Positions 53,811 through 63,214 of a DNA stretch of 64,000 bases are shown here, piece after piece. The stretch covers positions 64,119 through 128,118 of the forward strand of contig NZ_PJIK01000014.1 of the NCBI RefSeq assembly GCF_002929275.1. Direction: 5' to 3'. Both the position numbers and the translations under genes were made by a program. How positions within the stretch are numbered: position 1 is the first letter of the stretch; the number at the start of each line of letters is the position of its first letter. This DNA is from Arthrobacter sp. ZGTC131 (GTDB taxonomy: Bacteria; Actinomycetota; Actinomycetes; Actinomycetales; Micrococcaceae). Under the pieces are notes generated by a model. It was not told the DNA's origin, did not search any database, and was given only the letters and a program-made list of their open reading frames with translations.

Positions 53811-54107
53811 TCAGAGGAACGCCTCGCGCCCGGTTCCTTCGCTGAGCACCAGCTCCCCGTCCTCGATGGACACGAGCAGGCTGCGCGGCCGGCCGTGAAG
53901 CTTCTTTTCGGCGCTGAGGTTGCGGCTGGGGACTTCCACGCCCACGGTGGCGCCTTTCGCGGGCAGTTCCACCGACACTTCCTCGGCCATTCCCAGGAGC
54001 GACCGGGTGGTGACGTCGCGGTCGTACCGGGCCTCCTTGCCGTTGACCGTGATGGCGACCTCATCCCCGTTGAAGCCGTCCTGAAGAATGATCAGCAATT
54101 CCTGCAT
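53811..54107 (-). CDS. Hypothetical beta-rich protein, 98 aa
   Basis: Not recognised. MQELLIILQDGFNGDEVAI starts a protein of alternating short strands with several charged turns and no membrane segment. The ATG at 54107 has AGGCGG upstream. Convergent with the TIM-like gene and divergent from tex; it may belong with neither. Coding nature is supported by the regular third-position GC and the good start. Confidence 0.65.
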   Translation of the reverse strand: MQELLIILQDGFNGDEVAITVNGKEARYDRDVTTRSLLGMAEEVSVELPAKGATVGVEVPSRNLSAEKKLHGRPRSLLVSIEDGELVLSEGTGREAFL

Positions 54108-54320
54108 GATGCGCCGCCTATGCCGAGGACTTCCGCTGCCTATTGTCACTACACCACTTAAGCCCCGCCGTGGGTAGAGCGCGTTGGTTTTCACGGGGCC
54201 TGCCTCCTCCGCACGCTGTCCGCTCGGACTTCCTTCACGGGGTCCCGCCGGCCGGGCTTGTTTTCCCTGCCGGTTGGGCTGTTTCGGTCCGGGTTGGGCC
54301 AAGTGAGGCAAAATGTTCTG

Positions 54321-57002
54321 GTGACCCAATTCCCGCAGCCCCCATCCGTGCCCGCGCCGGCAAAAGCATCCACACCCGCACCCGCTGCTGACCAGGGCGC
54401 CGCCCACATTGCGGCCCAGATCGCGTCCGAGCTCGGCGTGAAAGCCTGGCAGGTGAAGGCGGCCGTGGAACTGCTCGACGGCGGATCCACCGTTCCCTTC
54501 ATCGCCCGGTACCGCAAGGAAGCGACCGGGACGCTTGACGATACGCAGCTCCGCGAGCTCGACGAGCGCCTGCGCTACCTCCGCGAACTGGAGGACCGCC
54601 GTCGTGCCGTCCTGGAGGCGATTGCCGCACAGGGAAAGCTGACGCCGGAACTGCAGGCCGCCGTCGTCGGCGCTGACACAAAGTCCAGGCTGGAGGACAT
54701 CTACCTGCCCTTCAAATCCAAGCGCCGCAACAAGGCGCAGATCGCCCGCGAGGCCGGGCTGGAGCCGCTCGCGGATGCGCTGCTCAAACGCCCCGAGCTG
54801 GATCCGGAACGGGAGGCGGCGAAGTACCTGAACTCCGAGCACGCCATCGACGACCCGACCTCCGCCCTCGCCGGCGCGCGGGCCATCATCGTGGAGCGCG
54901 TGGCGCAGGATCCCGATCTGGCCGAGACGCTGCGCGAGCGGCTGTGGACGCAGGGGCGGATGGCGTCGCGGGTGAAGAAGGGCAAGGAGACCGAGGGCCA
55001 GAAGTTCGCCGACTACTTCGAGTTCTCGCAGTCGCCGTCCGGGATGCCGTCGCACCGCGTTCTGGCGCTGCTGCGCGGCGAGAAGGACGGCGTCCTGGAG
55101 CTCGACCTCGCCGAGGCGGACCCGGCCGACGACGACGCCCTCGCCGCCGCACGCGCCCGCTACGAATCCGCCGTGGCCAGGTTCCTCGGGGTTGCCGACC
55201 GCGGCCGGCCCGCCGACGCCTGGCTGCTGCAGACCGCGCAGGTGGCGTGGCGCTCAAGGGTGCTTGCCCGGCTGACGGCTGATCTGCGCGGGCGGATGTT
55301 CGCCGCCGCGGAGGACGAGGCCGTCCGGGTCTTCGCCGCCAACCTGCGGGACGTGCTGCTGGCCGCACCCGCCGGAAACCGCGCCACGCTGGGCCTGGAC
55401 CCCGGGCTGCGCACCGGCGTGAAGGTGGCTGTGGTGGACGGGACGGGCAAAGTGGTGGCCACCGATACCGTCTATCCGCACGCACCCGCACGCAAGTGGG
55501 ACGAAGCCCTCGCGACGCTGGTGCGCCTGGCACGGAATCACGGCGTCGAGCTCGTGGCCATCGGCAACGGCACGGCGTCGCGCGAGACGGACAAGCTCGC
55601 GGCCGAACTGCTCAAGCGGCTGTCCGCGGAGGCGGCTGTTGGGACGGGCACTGCGGCGGACTCGGCTGCCGGTCCGGCTGAAAAGCCCCAGAAGCTCGTG
55701 GTGTCCGAGGCCGGCGCGTCCGTGTACTCGGCGTCAGCGCTGGCCGCGGCCGAACTGCCGGGCATGGACGTGTCCCTGCGCGGAGCTGTGTCCATTGCCC
55801 GGCGGCTGCAGGACCCGCTGGCGGAACTTGTGAAGATCGATCCCAAGTCGATCGGCGTGGGGCAGTACCAGCATGACGTCACTGCCGCCAAGCTGGACCG
55901 CAGCCTGGACGCAGTGGTGGAAGACTGCGTGAACGCCGTGGGGGTGGACGTGAACACGGCGTCGCCCGCATTGCTGAGCCGGGTGGCCGGCGTCGGGCCT
56001 CTGCTGAGCGAAAACATCGTGGCTTACCGGAACGAACACGGTCCTTTCGCCAAGCGCAGCGAGCTGAAGAAGGTTCCGCGGCTGGGCGCCAAGGCCTTCG
56101 AGCAGTGCGCCGGGTTCCTGCGGATCACCGGGGGAGCCGAGCCTCTGGATGCGTCCAGCGTGCACCCGGAGGCGTATTCGGTGGCGCGGAAGATCCTGGC
56201 CGCGGCGGGGGCTGCGTCCGCGGCCGCGACGGGGGCTGCGTCAGGCAGGGCCGGTGGGCCGGCCGGAGGCGGACTGCCGCCGGCGGGGCTTGCTGCGGCC
56301 GGCGCCCTGAACCCTGAGGATTTCGTGGACGGCACCTTTGGCCTGCCCACGGTCCGCGACATCATCGCTGAACTTGAGAAGCCCGGTCGGGATCCCCGGC
56401 CGGCGTTCAAGGCGGCCACCTTCTCCGAAGGCATCGAGAAAATCTCCGACCTCAGGCCCGGCATGGTGCTCGAGGGAACCGTCACCAACGTTGCCGCGTT
56501 CGGGGCGTTTGTTGACGTGGGCGTGCACCAGGACGGGCTGGTTCACGTATCCGCGCTCGCCAACCGCTTCGTGTCGGATCCGCGCGAGGTGGTGAAATCC
56601 GGCCAGGTGGTGAAAGTGAAGGTGCTCGAGGCGGACCCCGAACGCAAGCGCATCTCCCTCACATTGAGGCTCGACGACGAACCGGCACCTTCCGGCGGCC
56701 GCACACCTTCGGGCGGTCGCCAGGATGCCGGTAGCCGCGCTTCTTCCGGGGTCGGCCAGGCCGGCAGCGGGCGCGCATCTTCCGGGGGCCGCCAGGATGC
56801 CGGTAGCCGCCAAGCGGGCCGTGGTGGCAGTCCTGCACGGCCGGCCGGCGGCGAAGGCGGTGCCCCCGGCCGCGGCGCACGTCCGGCAAGCAGCAACCAC
56901 AAAGAGGCAGCGGCACCACAGAAGGCGTCTCCCAAGCAGGCACCGAACCCGGCGAACACCGCGATGGCTGAAGCGCTGCGGAGGGCCGGACTCGCGAAGT
57001 AG
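54321..57002 (+). CDS. tex: Tex-type RNA-binding transcription accessory protein
   Basis: 893 residues. N-terminal helical Tex domain (AAQIASELGVKAWQVKAAVELL, GSTVPFIARYRKEATG), a YqgF-like nuclease fold (from about 355; LGLDPGLRTGVKVAVVD), a helix-hairpin-helix pair (from about 542; VNTASPALLSRVAGVGPLLS) and an S1 RNA-binding domain (711-780; GMVLEGTVTNVAAFGAFVDV). The last 110 residues form a Gly/Arg/Ser-rich disordered tail with repeats, not part of the standard protein. GTG start at 54321, possibly leaderless behind CAAAAT (54309-54314). Involved in RNA metabolism in several bacteria; exact role unclear. Confidence 0.93.
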   Translation: MTQFPQPPSVPAPAKASTPAPAADQGAAHIAAQIASELGVKAWQVKAAVELLDGGSTVPFIARYRKEATGTLDDTQLRELDERLRYLRELEDRRRAVLEAIAAQGKLTPELQAAVVGADTKSRLEDIYLPFKSKRRNKAQIAREAGLEPLADALLKRPELDPEREAAKYLNSEHAIDDPTSALAGARAIIVERVAQDPDLAETLRERLWTQGRMASRVKKGKETEGQKFADYFEFSQSPSGMPSHRVLALLRGEKDGVLELDLAEADPADDDALAAARARYESAVARFLGVADRGRPADAWLLQTAQVAWRSRVLARLTADLRGRMFAAAEDEAVRVFAANLRDVLLAAPAGNRATLGLDPGLRTGVKVAVVDGTGKVVATDTVYPHAPARKWDEALATLVRLARNHGVELVAIGNGTASRETDKLAAELLKRLSAEAAVGTGTAADSAAGPAEKPQKLVVSEAGASVYSASALAAAELPGMDVSLRGAVSIARRLQDPLAELVKIDPKSIGVGQYQHDVTAAKLDRSLDAVVEDCVNAVGVDVNTASPALLSRVAGVGPLLSENIVAYRNEHGPFAKRSELKKVPRLGAKAFEQCAGFLRITGGAEPLDASSVHPEAYSVARKILAAAGAASAAATGAASGRAGGPAGGGLPPAGLAAAGALNPEDFVDGTFGLPTVRDIIAELEKPGRDPRPAFKAATFSEGIEKISDLRPGMVLEGTVTNVAAFGAFVDVGVHQDGLVHVSALANRFVSDPREVVKSGQVVKVKVLEADPERKRISLTLRLDDEPAPSGGRTPSGGRQDAGSRASSGVGQAGSGRASSGGRQDAGSRQAGRGGSPARPAGGEGGAPGRGARPASSNHKEAAAPQKASPKQAPNPANTAMAEALRRAGLAK
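56718..56810 (+). repeat. Direct repeats in the Tex tail
   Basis: A 21-base segment reading CGCCAGGATGCCGGTAGCCG plus C occurs at 56718-56738 and again at 56790-56810 (72-base period), encoding GRQDAGSR twice within an SGGR/RGG-like low-complexity stretch. Confidence 0.75.
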
Positions 57003-57133
57003 CGGCTGCGCAGCCACGCCACGCGCCTAAGCGGTGCACGCCTGAGCGCTGGGCAAGCACGCCACAACGGGCCCGGGCCCCGGCGCCGTGAAGCGGCTGC
57101 GCAAGCCCACCATGCAACTCCGCCACTCAACAG

Positions 57134-57164
57134 AAGCGGCCGACGGTATAACCGTCGGCCGCTT
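57134..57164. terminator. Bidirectional terminator between tex and the oxidoreductase
   Basis: AAGCGGCCGACGGT (57134-57147) pairs perfectly with ACCGTCGGCCGCTT (57151-57164) around a 3-base loop. A 14-base direct repeat, AGTTGGACGTTGCC, follows at 57166-57179 and 57185-57198; its meaning is unknown. Confidence 0.8.
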
Positions 57165-57211
57165 AAGTTGGACGTTGCCCCCTCAGTTGGACGTTGCCTT
57201 AGGCGACGAGG

Positions 57212-59524
57212 TCAGCTCAGCTGCCGGACCTGCTCCTCGTGCGGAAGGAACCGCACCGTCATGGCCTTGTAGCCGGGGGTGTTGGACTCGCGGGCCACGA
57301 GCTCGCGGTGCACCAGCGCGTTGGCTTCCGGGAAGTAGGCCGCTGCGCACCCGCGGGGAGTGGGGTAGAACACCAGCCGGAACTTGTCCGCCCGGCGTTC
57401 CTGCCCCTGGAACGTGCTGATGACGTCAACGAGTTCGCGGTCCTGGAAACCGAGCTCGGCGGCGTCATCCTGGTTGATGAGGATGACGCGCCGGCCGTTC
57501 GAGATGCCGCGGTAGCGGTCGTCCTGGCCGTAGAACGTGGTGTTGTACTGGTCGTGGCTGCGGACGGTCTGCAGGATGAGGTGCCCTTCGGGCGCCTTCA
57601 GGTACTCCAGCGGGCTTACGGTAAACCGCGCCTGGCCGATGTCCGTGGCAAAGCTTCGGGTGTCCCGCGGCGGGTTCGGGAGAATGAAGCCGTTCTTCGT
57701 CCGGAGCCGCTTGTTGAAGTCCTCGAAGCCCGGCAGTACGCGGGAGATGTGGTCGCGGACCACGTCGTAGTCATCCGCCATCGCCTTCCAGTCCACGGCA
57801 TGGTCCGGGCCCAGTGTGGCTGCGGCCATGCGGGCCACGATTACGGGTTCAGCCAGCAGGTGTTCCGACACGGGGGTCAGCCGGCCCTGGGTGGAGTGCA
57901 CGCAGGACATCGAATCCTCGACCGAGAGGATCTGGCGGCCGCCGGGATGCTTGTCGTCCGTGTCGGTCCGGCCGAGTGTCGGCAGGATCAGCGAGGTCCG
58001 GCCGTGCATCACGTGCGAGCGGTTGGGCTTCGTTGAAATGTGGACGGTCAGCCCGACGCGTTGCATCGAGGCCTCCAGGACCTCGGTGTCCGAGCACGCC
58101 AGCGCAAAGTTGCCGCCCATCGAAACGAAGACGTCGACGTCGTCGTTCTCAAAAGCCTCAACAGTCTCCACGGAATCCAGGCCGTGCTCGCGCGGCGAGA
58201 CGATCCCGAACTCCTGGTCGAGGGCGGCGAGGAGCCATTCCTTGGGTTTTTCCCAGATGCCCATGGTGCGGTCGCCCTGGACGTTGGAGTGGCCGCGGAC
58301 GGGGCAGGCACCGGCGCCAGGCTTCCCGAAGTTCCCCTGCAGCAGCAGGATGTTGATGATTTCCTTGATGGTGTCCACCGAGTGCGGCTGCTGGGTGAGG
58401 CCCAGGGCCCAGCAGATGATGGTCGCCTTGGACTTGACCAGCATCTGGGCAACCGTGGATATCTGCAGCCGGGACAAGCCGGTGGCCGTTTCGATTTCCT
58501 CCCAGTCCAACTCCTTGCGGGCCGCGCGGTACGCCTCGAAGCCTTCGGTGTTCGTGGTGATGAACTCGCGGTCGACGACGGAGCCGGGGACCCGCTCTTC
58601 CTCTTCGAGCAGGAGGTGCCCGAGGGCCTGGAACAATGCGAGGTCGCCGCCTACCTTGATGGGCAGGAACTCGTCAGCCAGCGAGGAACCGTTGCCGATG
58701 ACGCCGAAGACCGACTGCGGGTCCTTGAAATTGAAGAGACCGGCTTCCGGCAGCGGGTTTACGGCGACGATCTTGCCGCCGTTGCTCTTGCAGTCGGCCA
58801 GCGCGGAAAGCATCCTCGGGTGGTTGGTTCCCGGGTTCTGCCCCACAACGAAAATCAGTTCGGCCTTGTGGATGTCCTCCAGGGACACGGTTCCCTTGCC
58901 GATCCCGATGGTCGGGTTCAGGGCGCTGCCCGATGATTCGTGGCACATGTTGGAGCAGTCCGGCAGGTTGTTGGTGCCGATAGAGCGGGCGAACAGCTGG
59001 TACATAAACGCTGTTTCGTTGGCGGTCCGGCCGGAGGTGTAGAAGACCGTGCGCTCCGGGGTGCTGGCGCGGATGTGCTCGCCGATGAGGTCGAAGGCTT
59101 CCTGCCACGCGATGGGGGAGTAGTGGGTGTCACCGGGGCGGATGACCATCGGGTGCGTGATGCGCCCTTGGTTTCCCAGCCAGTACTCCGTTTTGGTGGC
59201 CAATTCCGCGATGGAGTGCTCCGCCCAGAATTCGGGGGTTACGGTGCGGAGTGTGTTTTCTTCGGCAACTGCCTTGGCGCCGTTCTCGCAAAACTCCGCC
59301 GGCTTGCGGGTTCCTTGCGACTCCGGCCAGGCACAGCCCGGGCAGTCCGTGCCATCACGCTGGTTCAGGCGCAGCAGGGACTGCATGGTCCGGGTGACGC
59401 CCGCCTGGGCGATCCCGCGTTCGAGCGCGACCTCGACCGCCTTCAGCCCGGCGGCTGATTTCTTGGGTTTTCCGACCAGCAGGTCATCTTCATTGATGTC
59501 ATCGACAGGAGCTCCACGTTTCAT
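57212..59524 (-). CDS. FdhF/YdeP-type molybdopterin oxidoreductase, 770 aa
   Basis: Member of the DMSO-reductase superfamily close to E. coli YdeP and mycobacterial FdhF. Cys61, Cys64 and Cys79 (DCPGCAWPESQ, EFCENG) could bind an Fe-S cluster. NMCHESSG is the molybdenum-side loop, FVVGQNPGTNHPRML and VRGHSNVQGDRT are cofactor-binding stretches, and the C-terminal molydop_binding domain starts near 640. It has no Tat signal, so it is cytoplasmic. Formate oxidation is the usual guess for the family, but biochemical proof is sparse. Divergent from an oxalate/formate-type MFS carrier, which fits a formate or oxalate link. Confidence 0.88.
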   Translation of the reverse strand: MKRGAPVDDINEDDLLVGKPKKSAAGLKAVEVALERGIAQAGVTRTMQSLLRLNQRDGTDCPGCAWPESQGTRKPAEFCENGAKAVAEENTLRTVTPEFWAEHSIAELATKTEYWLGNQGRITHPMVIRPGDTHYSPIAWQEAFDLIGEHIRASTPERTVFYTSGRTANETAFMYQLFARSIGTNNLPDCSNMCHESSGSALNPTIGIGKGTVSLEDIHKAELIFVVGQNPGTNHPRMLSALADCKSNGGKIVAVNPLPEAGLFNFKDPQSVFGVIGNGSSLADEFLPIKVGGDLALFQALGHLLLEEEERVPGSVVDREFITTNTEGFEAYRAARKELDWEEIETATGLSRLQISTVAQMLVKSKATIICWALGLTQQPHSVDTIKEIINILLLQGNFGKPGAGACPVRGHSNVQGDRTMGIWEKPKEWLLAALDQEFGIVSPREHGLDSVETVEAFENDDVDVFVSMGGNFALACSDTEVLEASMQRVGLTVHISTKPNRSHVMHGRTSLILPTLGRTDTDDKHPGGRQILSVEDSMSCVHSTQGRLTPVSEHLLAEPVIVARMAAATLGPDHAVDWKAMADDYDVVRDHISRVLPGFEDFNKRLRTKNGFILPNPPRDTRSFATDIGQARFTVSPLEYLKAPEGHLILQTVRSHDQYNTTFYGQDDRYRGISNGRRVILINQDDAAELGFQDRELVDVISTFQGQERRADKFRLVFYPTPRGCAAAYFPEANALVHRELVARESNTPGYKAMTVRFLPHEEQVRQLS

Positions 59525-59715
59525 TAGTTCATCCTGACCGGTAGCCGAAGCGAAATCGAGCTTATTCCGCGATTTGAGTGTCCGGAAGCCGCGCCGGAAC
59601 CGTTCATCGCTGAATTGGGACCGTTCGGCGCAAAACTAAAGCCACCAACTGAGAGATGACTCATGCTTGCCAAGGGGTAAGCGCATTCGCGACGGAGCGG
59701 CAGAAGGAGACACAC

Positions 59716-61110
59716 ATGGGCTGGCTGGACAGGGACCGAAGCATCGCCCCGCCGGGGTTCAACCGCTGGCTTGTTCCCCCTGCCGCGCTGGCAGTGCATC
59801 TGTGCATCGGCCAGGCATATGCAACCAGCGTCTACAAGACCGCCTTGGTGAAGCACTTCGGGGCCAGCCTGACGGAGATCGGCGTGATCTTCTCCATCGC
59901 CATCGTGATGCTTGGACTCTCGGCGGCCGTCATGGGGACGTGGGTGGACCGGAACGGGCCGCGCAAAGCCATGTTCGCGTCCGCCCTGTTCTGGTCCAGC
60001 GGCTTCCTGATCGGGTCGCTCGGCATCTTCACCGGCCAGCTCTGGCTGGTCTACCTCGGCTACGGTTTCATCGGCGGCATCGGGCTGGGCATCGGTTACA
60101 TCTCGCCGGTGTCCACCCTGATCAAGTGGTTCCCGGACCGCCCCGGGCTGGCCACCGGCATGGCCATCATGGGCTTCGGCGGCGGCGCCCTGATCGCCAG
60201 CCCGGTCTCCACTGCCCTTCTCAAGTTCTACGACCCCGCTTCTTCGGACAAGGGGTGGATTGCCAGCGGGGACGCTGTGGGCAAACTCTTCCTTACGCTG
60301 GCCGTCATCTACCTTGCCTACATGCTGTTCGGGGCGTTCACCATCAAGGTGCCTGCCGAGGGGTGGAAGCCGGCTGGGTTCGATCCCGCCAAGGTCACGG
60401 CGGCCAAGCTGGTGACCACGAACAACGTGTCCGCAGCCAATGCCGTCAAGACCCGGCAGTTCTGGCTGGTGTGGATTGTGCTGTTCTGCAACGTCACCGC
60501 CGGCATCGGAATCCTCGAGCAGGCCGCCCCGATGATCCAGGATTTCTTCCGCCAGTCCGACGGCGCGTCCCTGGTGAGTGCCGCCGTCGCAAGCGGTTTT
60601 GTGGGGCTGCTGTCCATTGGCAACATGGGTGGCCGTTTCGCGTGGTCGGCCACGTCCGACGTGACGGGGCGCAAGCGCATCTACATGGTCTACCTCGGCG
60701 TCGGAGCGGGGCTGTACACCGTGCTGGCGCTGGCGGGCAGCGGCAGCACAGCACTGTACGTGGCCCTCGCGTTCGTGATCATCTCCTTCTACGGCGGCGG
60801 CTTCGCCACCGTCCCGGCGTACCTGCGTGATCTCTTCGGAACGTTCCAGGTGGGAGCCATCCACGGGCGGCTCCTGACGGCCTGGTCTGCAGCGGGTATT
60901 GCCGGTCCGCTGATCGTCAATGCGTTCTTGGACGCCCAGGGAAAGCCGGGGGAGCTGACGGCGGCGTCCTATCAGCCGGCGCTGCTGACGATGGTGGGCC
61001 TGCTGGTGGTCGGCTTTCTGGCCAACCTGATGGTCAAACCCGTGGACGGCCGCTTCCACGAACCGCGCCCGGACGTCATCCGGTCCGCAGAACCCGCAAT
61101 GGAGGCTTGA
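59716..61110 (+). CDS. OFA-family MFS transporter (oxalate/formate antiporter-like)
   Basis: 464 residues with 12 membrane segments. RDRSIAPPGFNRWLVPPAAL and HLCIGQAYATSVYKTAL are the OFA start; YISPVSTLIKWFPDRPGLATG is the family signature between TM4 and TM5. The ATG at 59716 has AAGGAGA five bases upstream and is preferred over a start 60 bases earlier. It is divergent from the FdhF-like gene and followed by a 33-codon gene. Confidence 0.9.
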   Translation: MGWLDRDRSIAPPGFNRWLVPPAALAVHLCIGQAYATSVYKTALVKHFGASLTEIGVIFSIAIVMLGLSAAVMGTWVDRNGPRKAMFASALFWSSGFLIGSLGIFTGQLWLVYLGYGFIGGIGLGIGYISPVSTLIKWFPDRPGLATGMAIMGFGGGALIASPVSTALLKFYDPASSDKGWIASGDAVGKLFLTLAVIYLAYMLFGAFTIKVPAEGWKPAGFDPAKVTAAKLVTTNNVSAANAVKTRQFWLVWIVLFCNVTAGIGILEQAAPMIQDFFRQSDGASLVSAAVASGFVGLLSIGNMGGRFAWSATSDVTGRKRIYMVYLGVGAGLYTVLALAGSGSTALYVALAFVIISFYGGGFATVPAYLRDLFGTFQVGAIHGRLLTAWSAAGIAGPLIVNAFLDAQGKPGELTAASYQPALLTMVGLLVVGFLANLMVKPVDGRFHEPRPDVIRSAEPAMEA

Positions 61111-61111
61111 A

Positions 61112-61213
61112 ATGAGCTCGGTAAAGCTGGCAGTCGGCTGGTCAATAGTCGGCATCCCTCTTGCCTACGGGGTCATACAAACGCTGACGCGCGTGGCCGC
61201 GCTGTTTGGCTGA
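61112..61213 (+). CDS. MFS transporter small subunit-like peptide, 33 aa
   Basis: Starts one base after the transporter stop, behind GGAGG. The 33 residues form one hydrophobic helix (WSIVGIPLAYGVIQTLTRVA) with a short charged N-terminus. Such tiny single-span proteins are found directly downstream of OFA-type carriers in many genomes and are taken to be their partner subunits. Tight coupling (TGAAATG) supports co-translation. Confidence 0.75.
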   Translation: MSSVKLAVGWSIVGIPLAYGVIQTLTRVAALFG

Positions 61214-61273
61214 GCCCGACTTCCCCTGCGCGGGGTCCCGCACTGGGCGGGGCGGCGCGCCTACAGTAGCCCC

Positions 61274-63214
61274 ATGAGTTTCACGCGGCCGGATCCATTC
61301 ACCACCCGTCCAACCCTGCAAGGCACGTTCGGCATGGCCGCCTCCACGCACTGGCTCGCAACGGCCACTGCCCAGGCGGTGCTGGAACGTGGCGGCAACG
61401 CCTTCGACGCAGCAACGGCGGCCGCGTTCGTCCTGCACGTCGTGGAGCCGCACCTCAACGGGCCGGGCGGGGACATGACGGGCGTGTTCACCACGGCCGA
61501 GGATCCGGGAAGGCCCGTCATCCTGATGGGGCAGGGCCCGGCTCCCGCGGGCGCCACCGTGCAGCACTTCCGTGCGGAGGGGCTGGACTTGGTTCCCGGC
61601 TCCGGTGCGCTCGCCGCCGCGGTACCCGGCGCCGTCGACGCCTGGCTTTTGCTTTTGCGGGACCACGGAACGTGGGAGCTGGCGGAAGTGCTGGACTTCG
61701 CGATCGGGTATGCACGGGACGGGCACCCGGCTTTGGCGCGGGTTGGAAGCACCATCTCAGCGGTTGCCGGCCTGTTCCGGGAGCACTGGCCAACGTCCGC
61801 TGAGTTGTGGATGCCCGGCGGACGGATTCCGGAGGAGGGCGAACTGATCCGGAATCCGGCCCATGCCCGAAGCCTCCAGAAGCTGGTGCAGTCAGGGGCG
61901 GGCATCGGTGAGGCGGTCAGCAGCGCGGCGCACACGCGGGAAGCCCGCATCGACGCCGCCCGACGCGAATGGGGTGAGGGCTTCGTGGCTCGCGCCATGG
62001 CCAAGGCAGTGCAGACACCGCACCGCCACTCGTCCGGCACAGATCACCGTGGCGTCCTGACCATGGCGGACATGGCAGGCTTCCGTGCGTCCTACGAGGA
62101 TGCGGCCACGCTGGAATTCCGCGGCCACACCATCGCCAAGACAGGGCCATGGGGGCAGGGGCCGGCCCTGCTGCAGACCCTCGCCATACTGGGCGGCTTC
62201 GACGACGACCGCCTGGACCCGTCGACGGAACTCGGCGCTCACACCATTCTTGAGGCGCAGAAGCTCGCGCTCGCGGACCGCGAGGCGTACTACGGCGACG
62301 CGGACGTTCCGCTGGACTACCTGCTGTCGGCCGAATACGCCGCTTCGCGCCGCGAGCTGATCGCCGAGAGCGCCTCCCACGACTTCCGGCCAGGCAGGGT
62401 GCACGGCCGGGAGCCGTTCATGCCCGCGTTGCGCACCGAATATGTGCCGCCGGCGCTCGCCGGTGACGACGGCGGGTCAGGCCTTTCCAGTGGTGTGGTT
62501 GCTGGCATGGCTGGTGTTGGCGAGCCGACGCTCGGCGAACCCACACCCGGTTATCCCACGCTCGGCGAACCCACACCCGGTTATCCCACGCTCGGCGAAC
62601 CCACGGTGGAGGCGACAGGTGAGACGCGCGGCGATACCTGCCACCTCGACGTCGTGGACCGCTGGGGCAACATGGTCTCGGCCACGCCGTCCGGCGGTTG
62701 GCTGCAGTCGTCGCCGGCGATACCGGAGCTGGGCTTCTGCCTCGGAACCCGCCTGCAGATGACCTGGCTCGACGAGGGAACGCCGTCCACTCTTACACCG
62801 GGCAAGCGGCCACGGACTACGCTGACACCGACACTCGTGCTGCGCAACGGCGTTGCCGTGACGGCCCTTGGCTCGCCGGGCGGAGACCAGCAGGATCAGT
62901 GGCAGCTCCTGTACCTGCTCCGGACGATCGTTGGCGGATACACGCCGCAGCAAGCAATCGACGCCCCGGCGTTCCATACGACGTCGATGCCCGGCTCGTT
63001 CTGGCCCCGCACGTGGGAGCCGGGCGGCGCCGTCGTCGAGGACCGGCTGGGTGACGACGTGATAGCTGGACTCGAGCGCAGGGGGCACCGGATCACCCGG
63101 GCGGGTGACTGGGCGCTGGGCCGGCTCTCCGCCGTCGTCCGCGATCCTGTAACGGGCGTGCTGCAGGCAGCCGCAAATCCCCGCGGTGCACAAGGATACG
63201 CGGCAGGGCGATAG
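61274..63214 (+). CDS. Gamma-glutamyltransferase family protein, 646 aa
   Basis: Ntn hydrolase made as a proenzyme that cuts itself before a threonine. The large-subunit opening GMAASTHWLATATAQAVLERGGNAFDAATAA is typical; the new N-terminal nucleophile is Thr455 in GDTCHLDVVDRWGNMVSAT, and the glycine-rich oxyanion loop LGSPGGDQQ follows. No signal peptide, unlike classical periplasmic GGT, so this belongs to the cytoplasmic YwrD-like group. An inserted 10-residue repeat (420-444) extends the linker just before the cleavage point. Leaderless start: TACAGT lies six bases upstream of the ATG. Confidence 0.9.
   Translation: MSFTRPDPFTTRPTLQGTFGMAASTHWLATATAQAVLERGGNAFDAATAAAFVLHVVEPHLNGPGGDMTGVFTTAEDPGRPVILMGQGPAPAGATVQHFRAEGLDLVPGSGALAAAVPGAVDAWLLLLRDHGTWELAEVLDFAIGYARDGHPALARVGSTISAVAGLFREHWPTSAELWMPGGRIPEEGELIRNPAHARSLQKLVQSGAGIGEAVSSAAHTREARIDAARREWGEGFVARAMAKAVQTPHRHSSGTDHRGVLTMADMAGFRASYEDAATLEFRGHTIAKTGPWGQGPALLQTLAILGGFDDDRLDPSTELGAHTILEAQKLALADREAYYGDADVPLDYLLSAEYAASRRELIAESASHDFRPGRVHGREPFMPALRTEYVPPALAGDDGGSGLSSGVVAGMAGVGEPTLGEPTPGYPTLGEPTPGYPTLGEPTVEATGETRGDTCHLDVVDRWGNMVSATPSGGWLQSSPAIPELGFCLGTRLQMTWLDEGTPSTLTPGKRPRTTLTPTLVLRNGVAVTALGSPGGDQQDQWQLLYLLRTIVGGYTPQQAIDAPAFHTTSMPGSFWPRTWEPGGAVVEDRLGDDVIAGLERRGHRITRAGDWALGRLSAVVRDPVTGVLQAAANPRGAQGYAAGR
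62531..62604 (+). repeat. Tandem 30-bp coding repeat in the gamma-glutamyltransferase gene
   Basis: Two identical 30-base units (62531-62560, 62561-62590) and a partial third, encoding GEPTPGYPTL twice. The copies are identical at the DNA level, which suggests very recent expansion. Confidence 0.92.
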
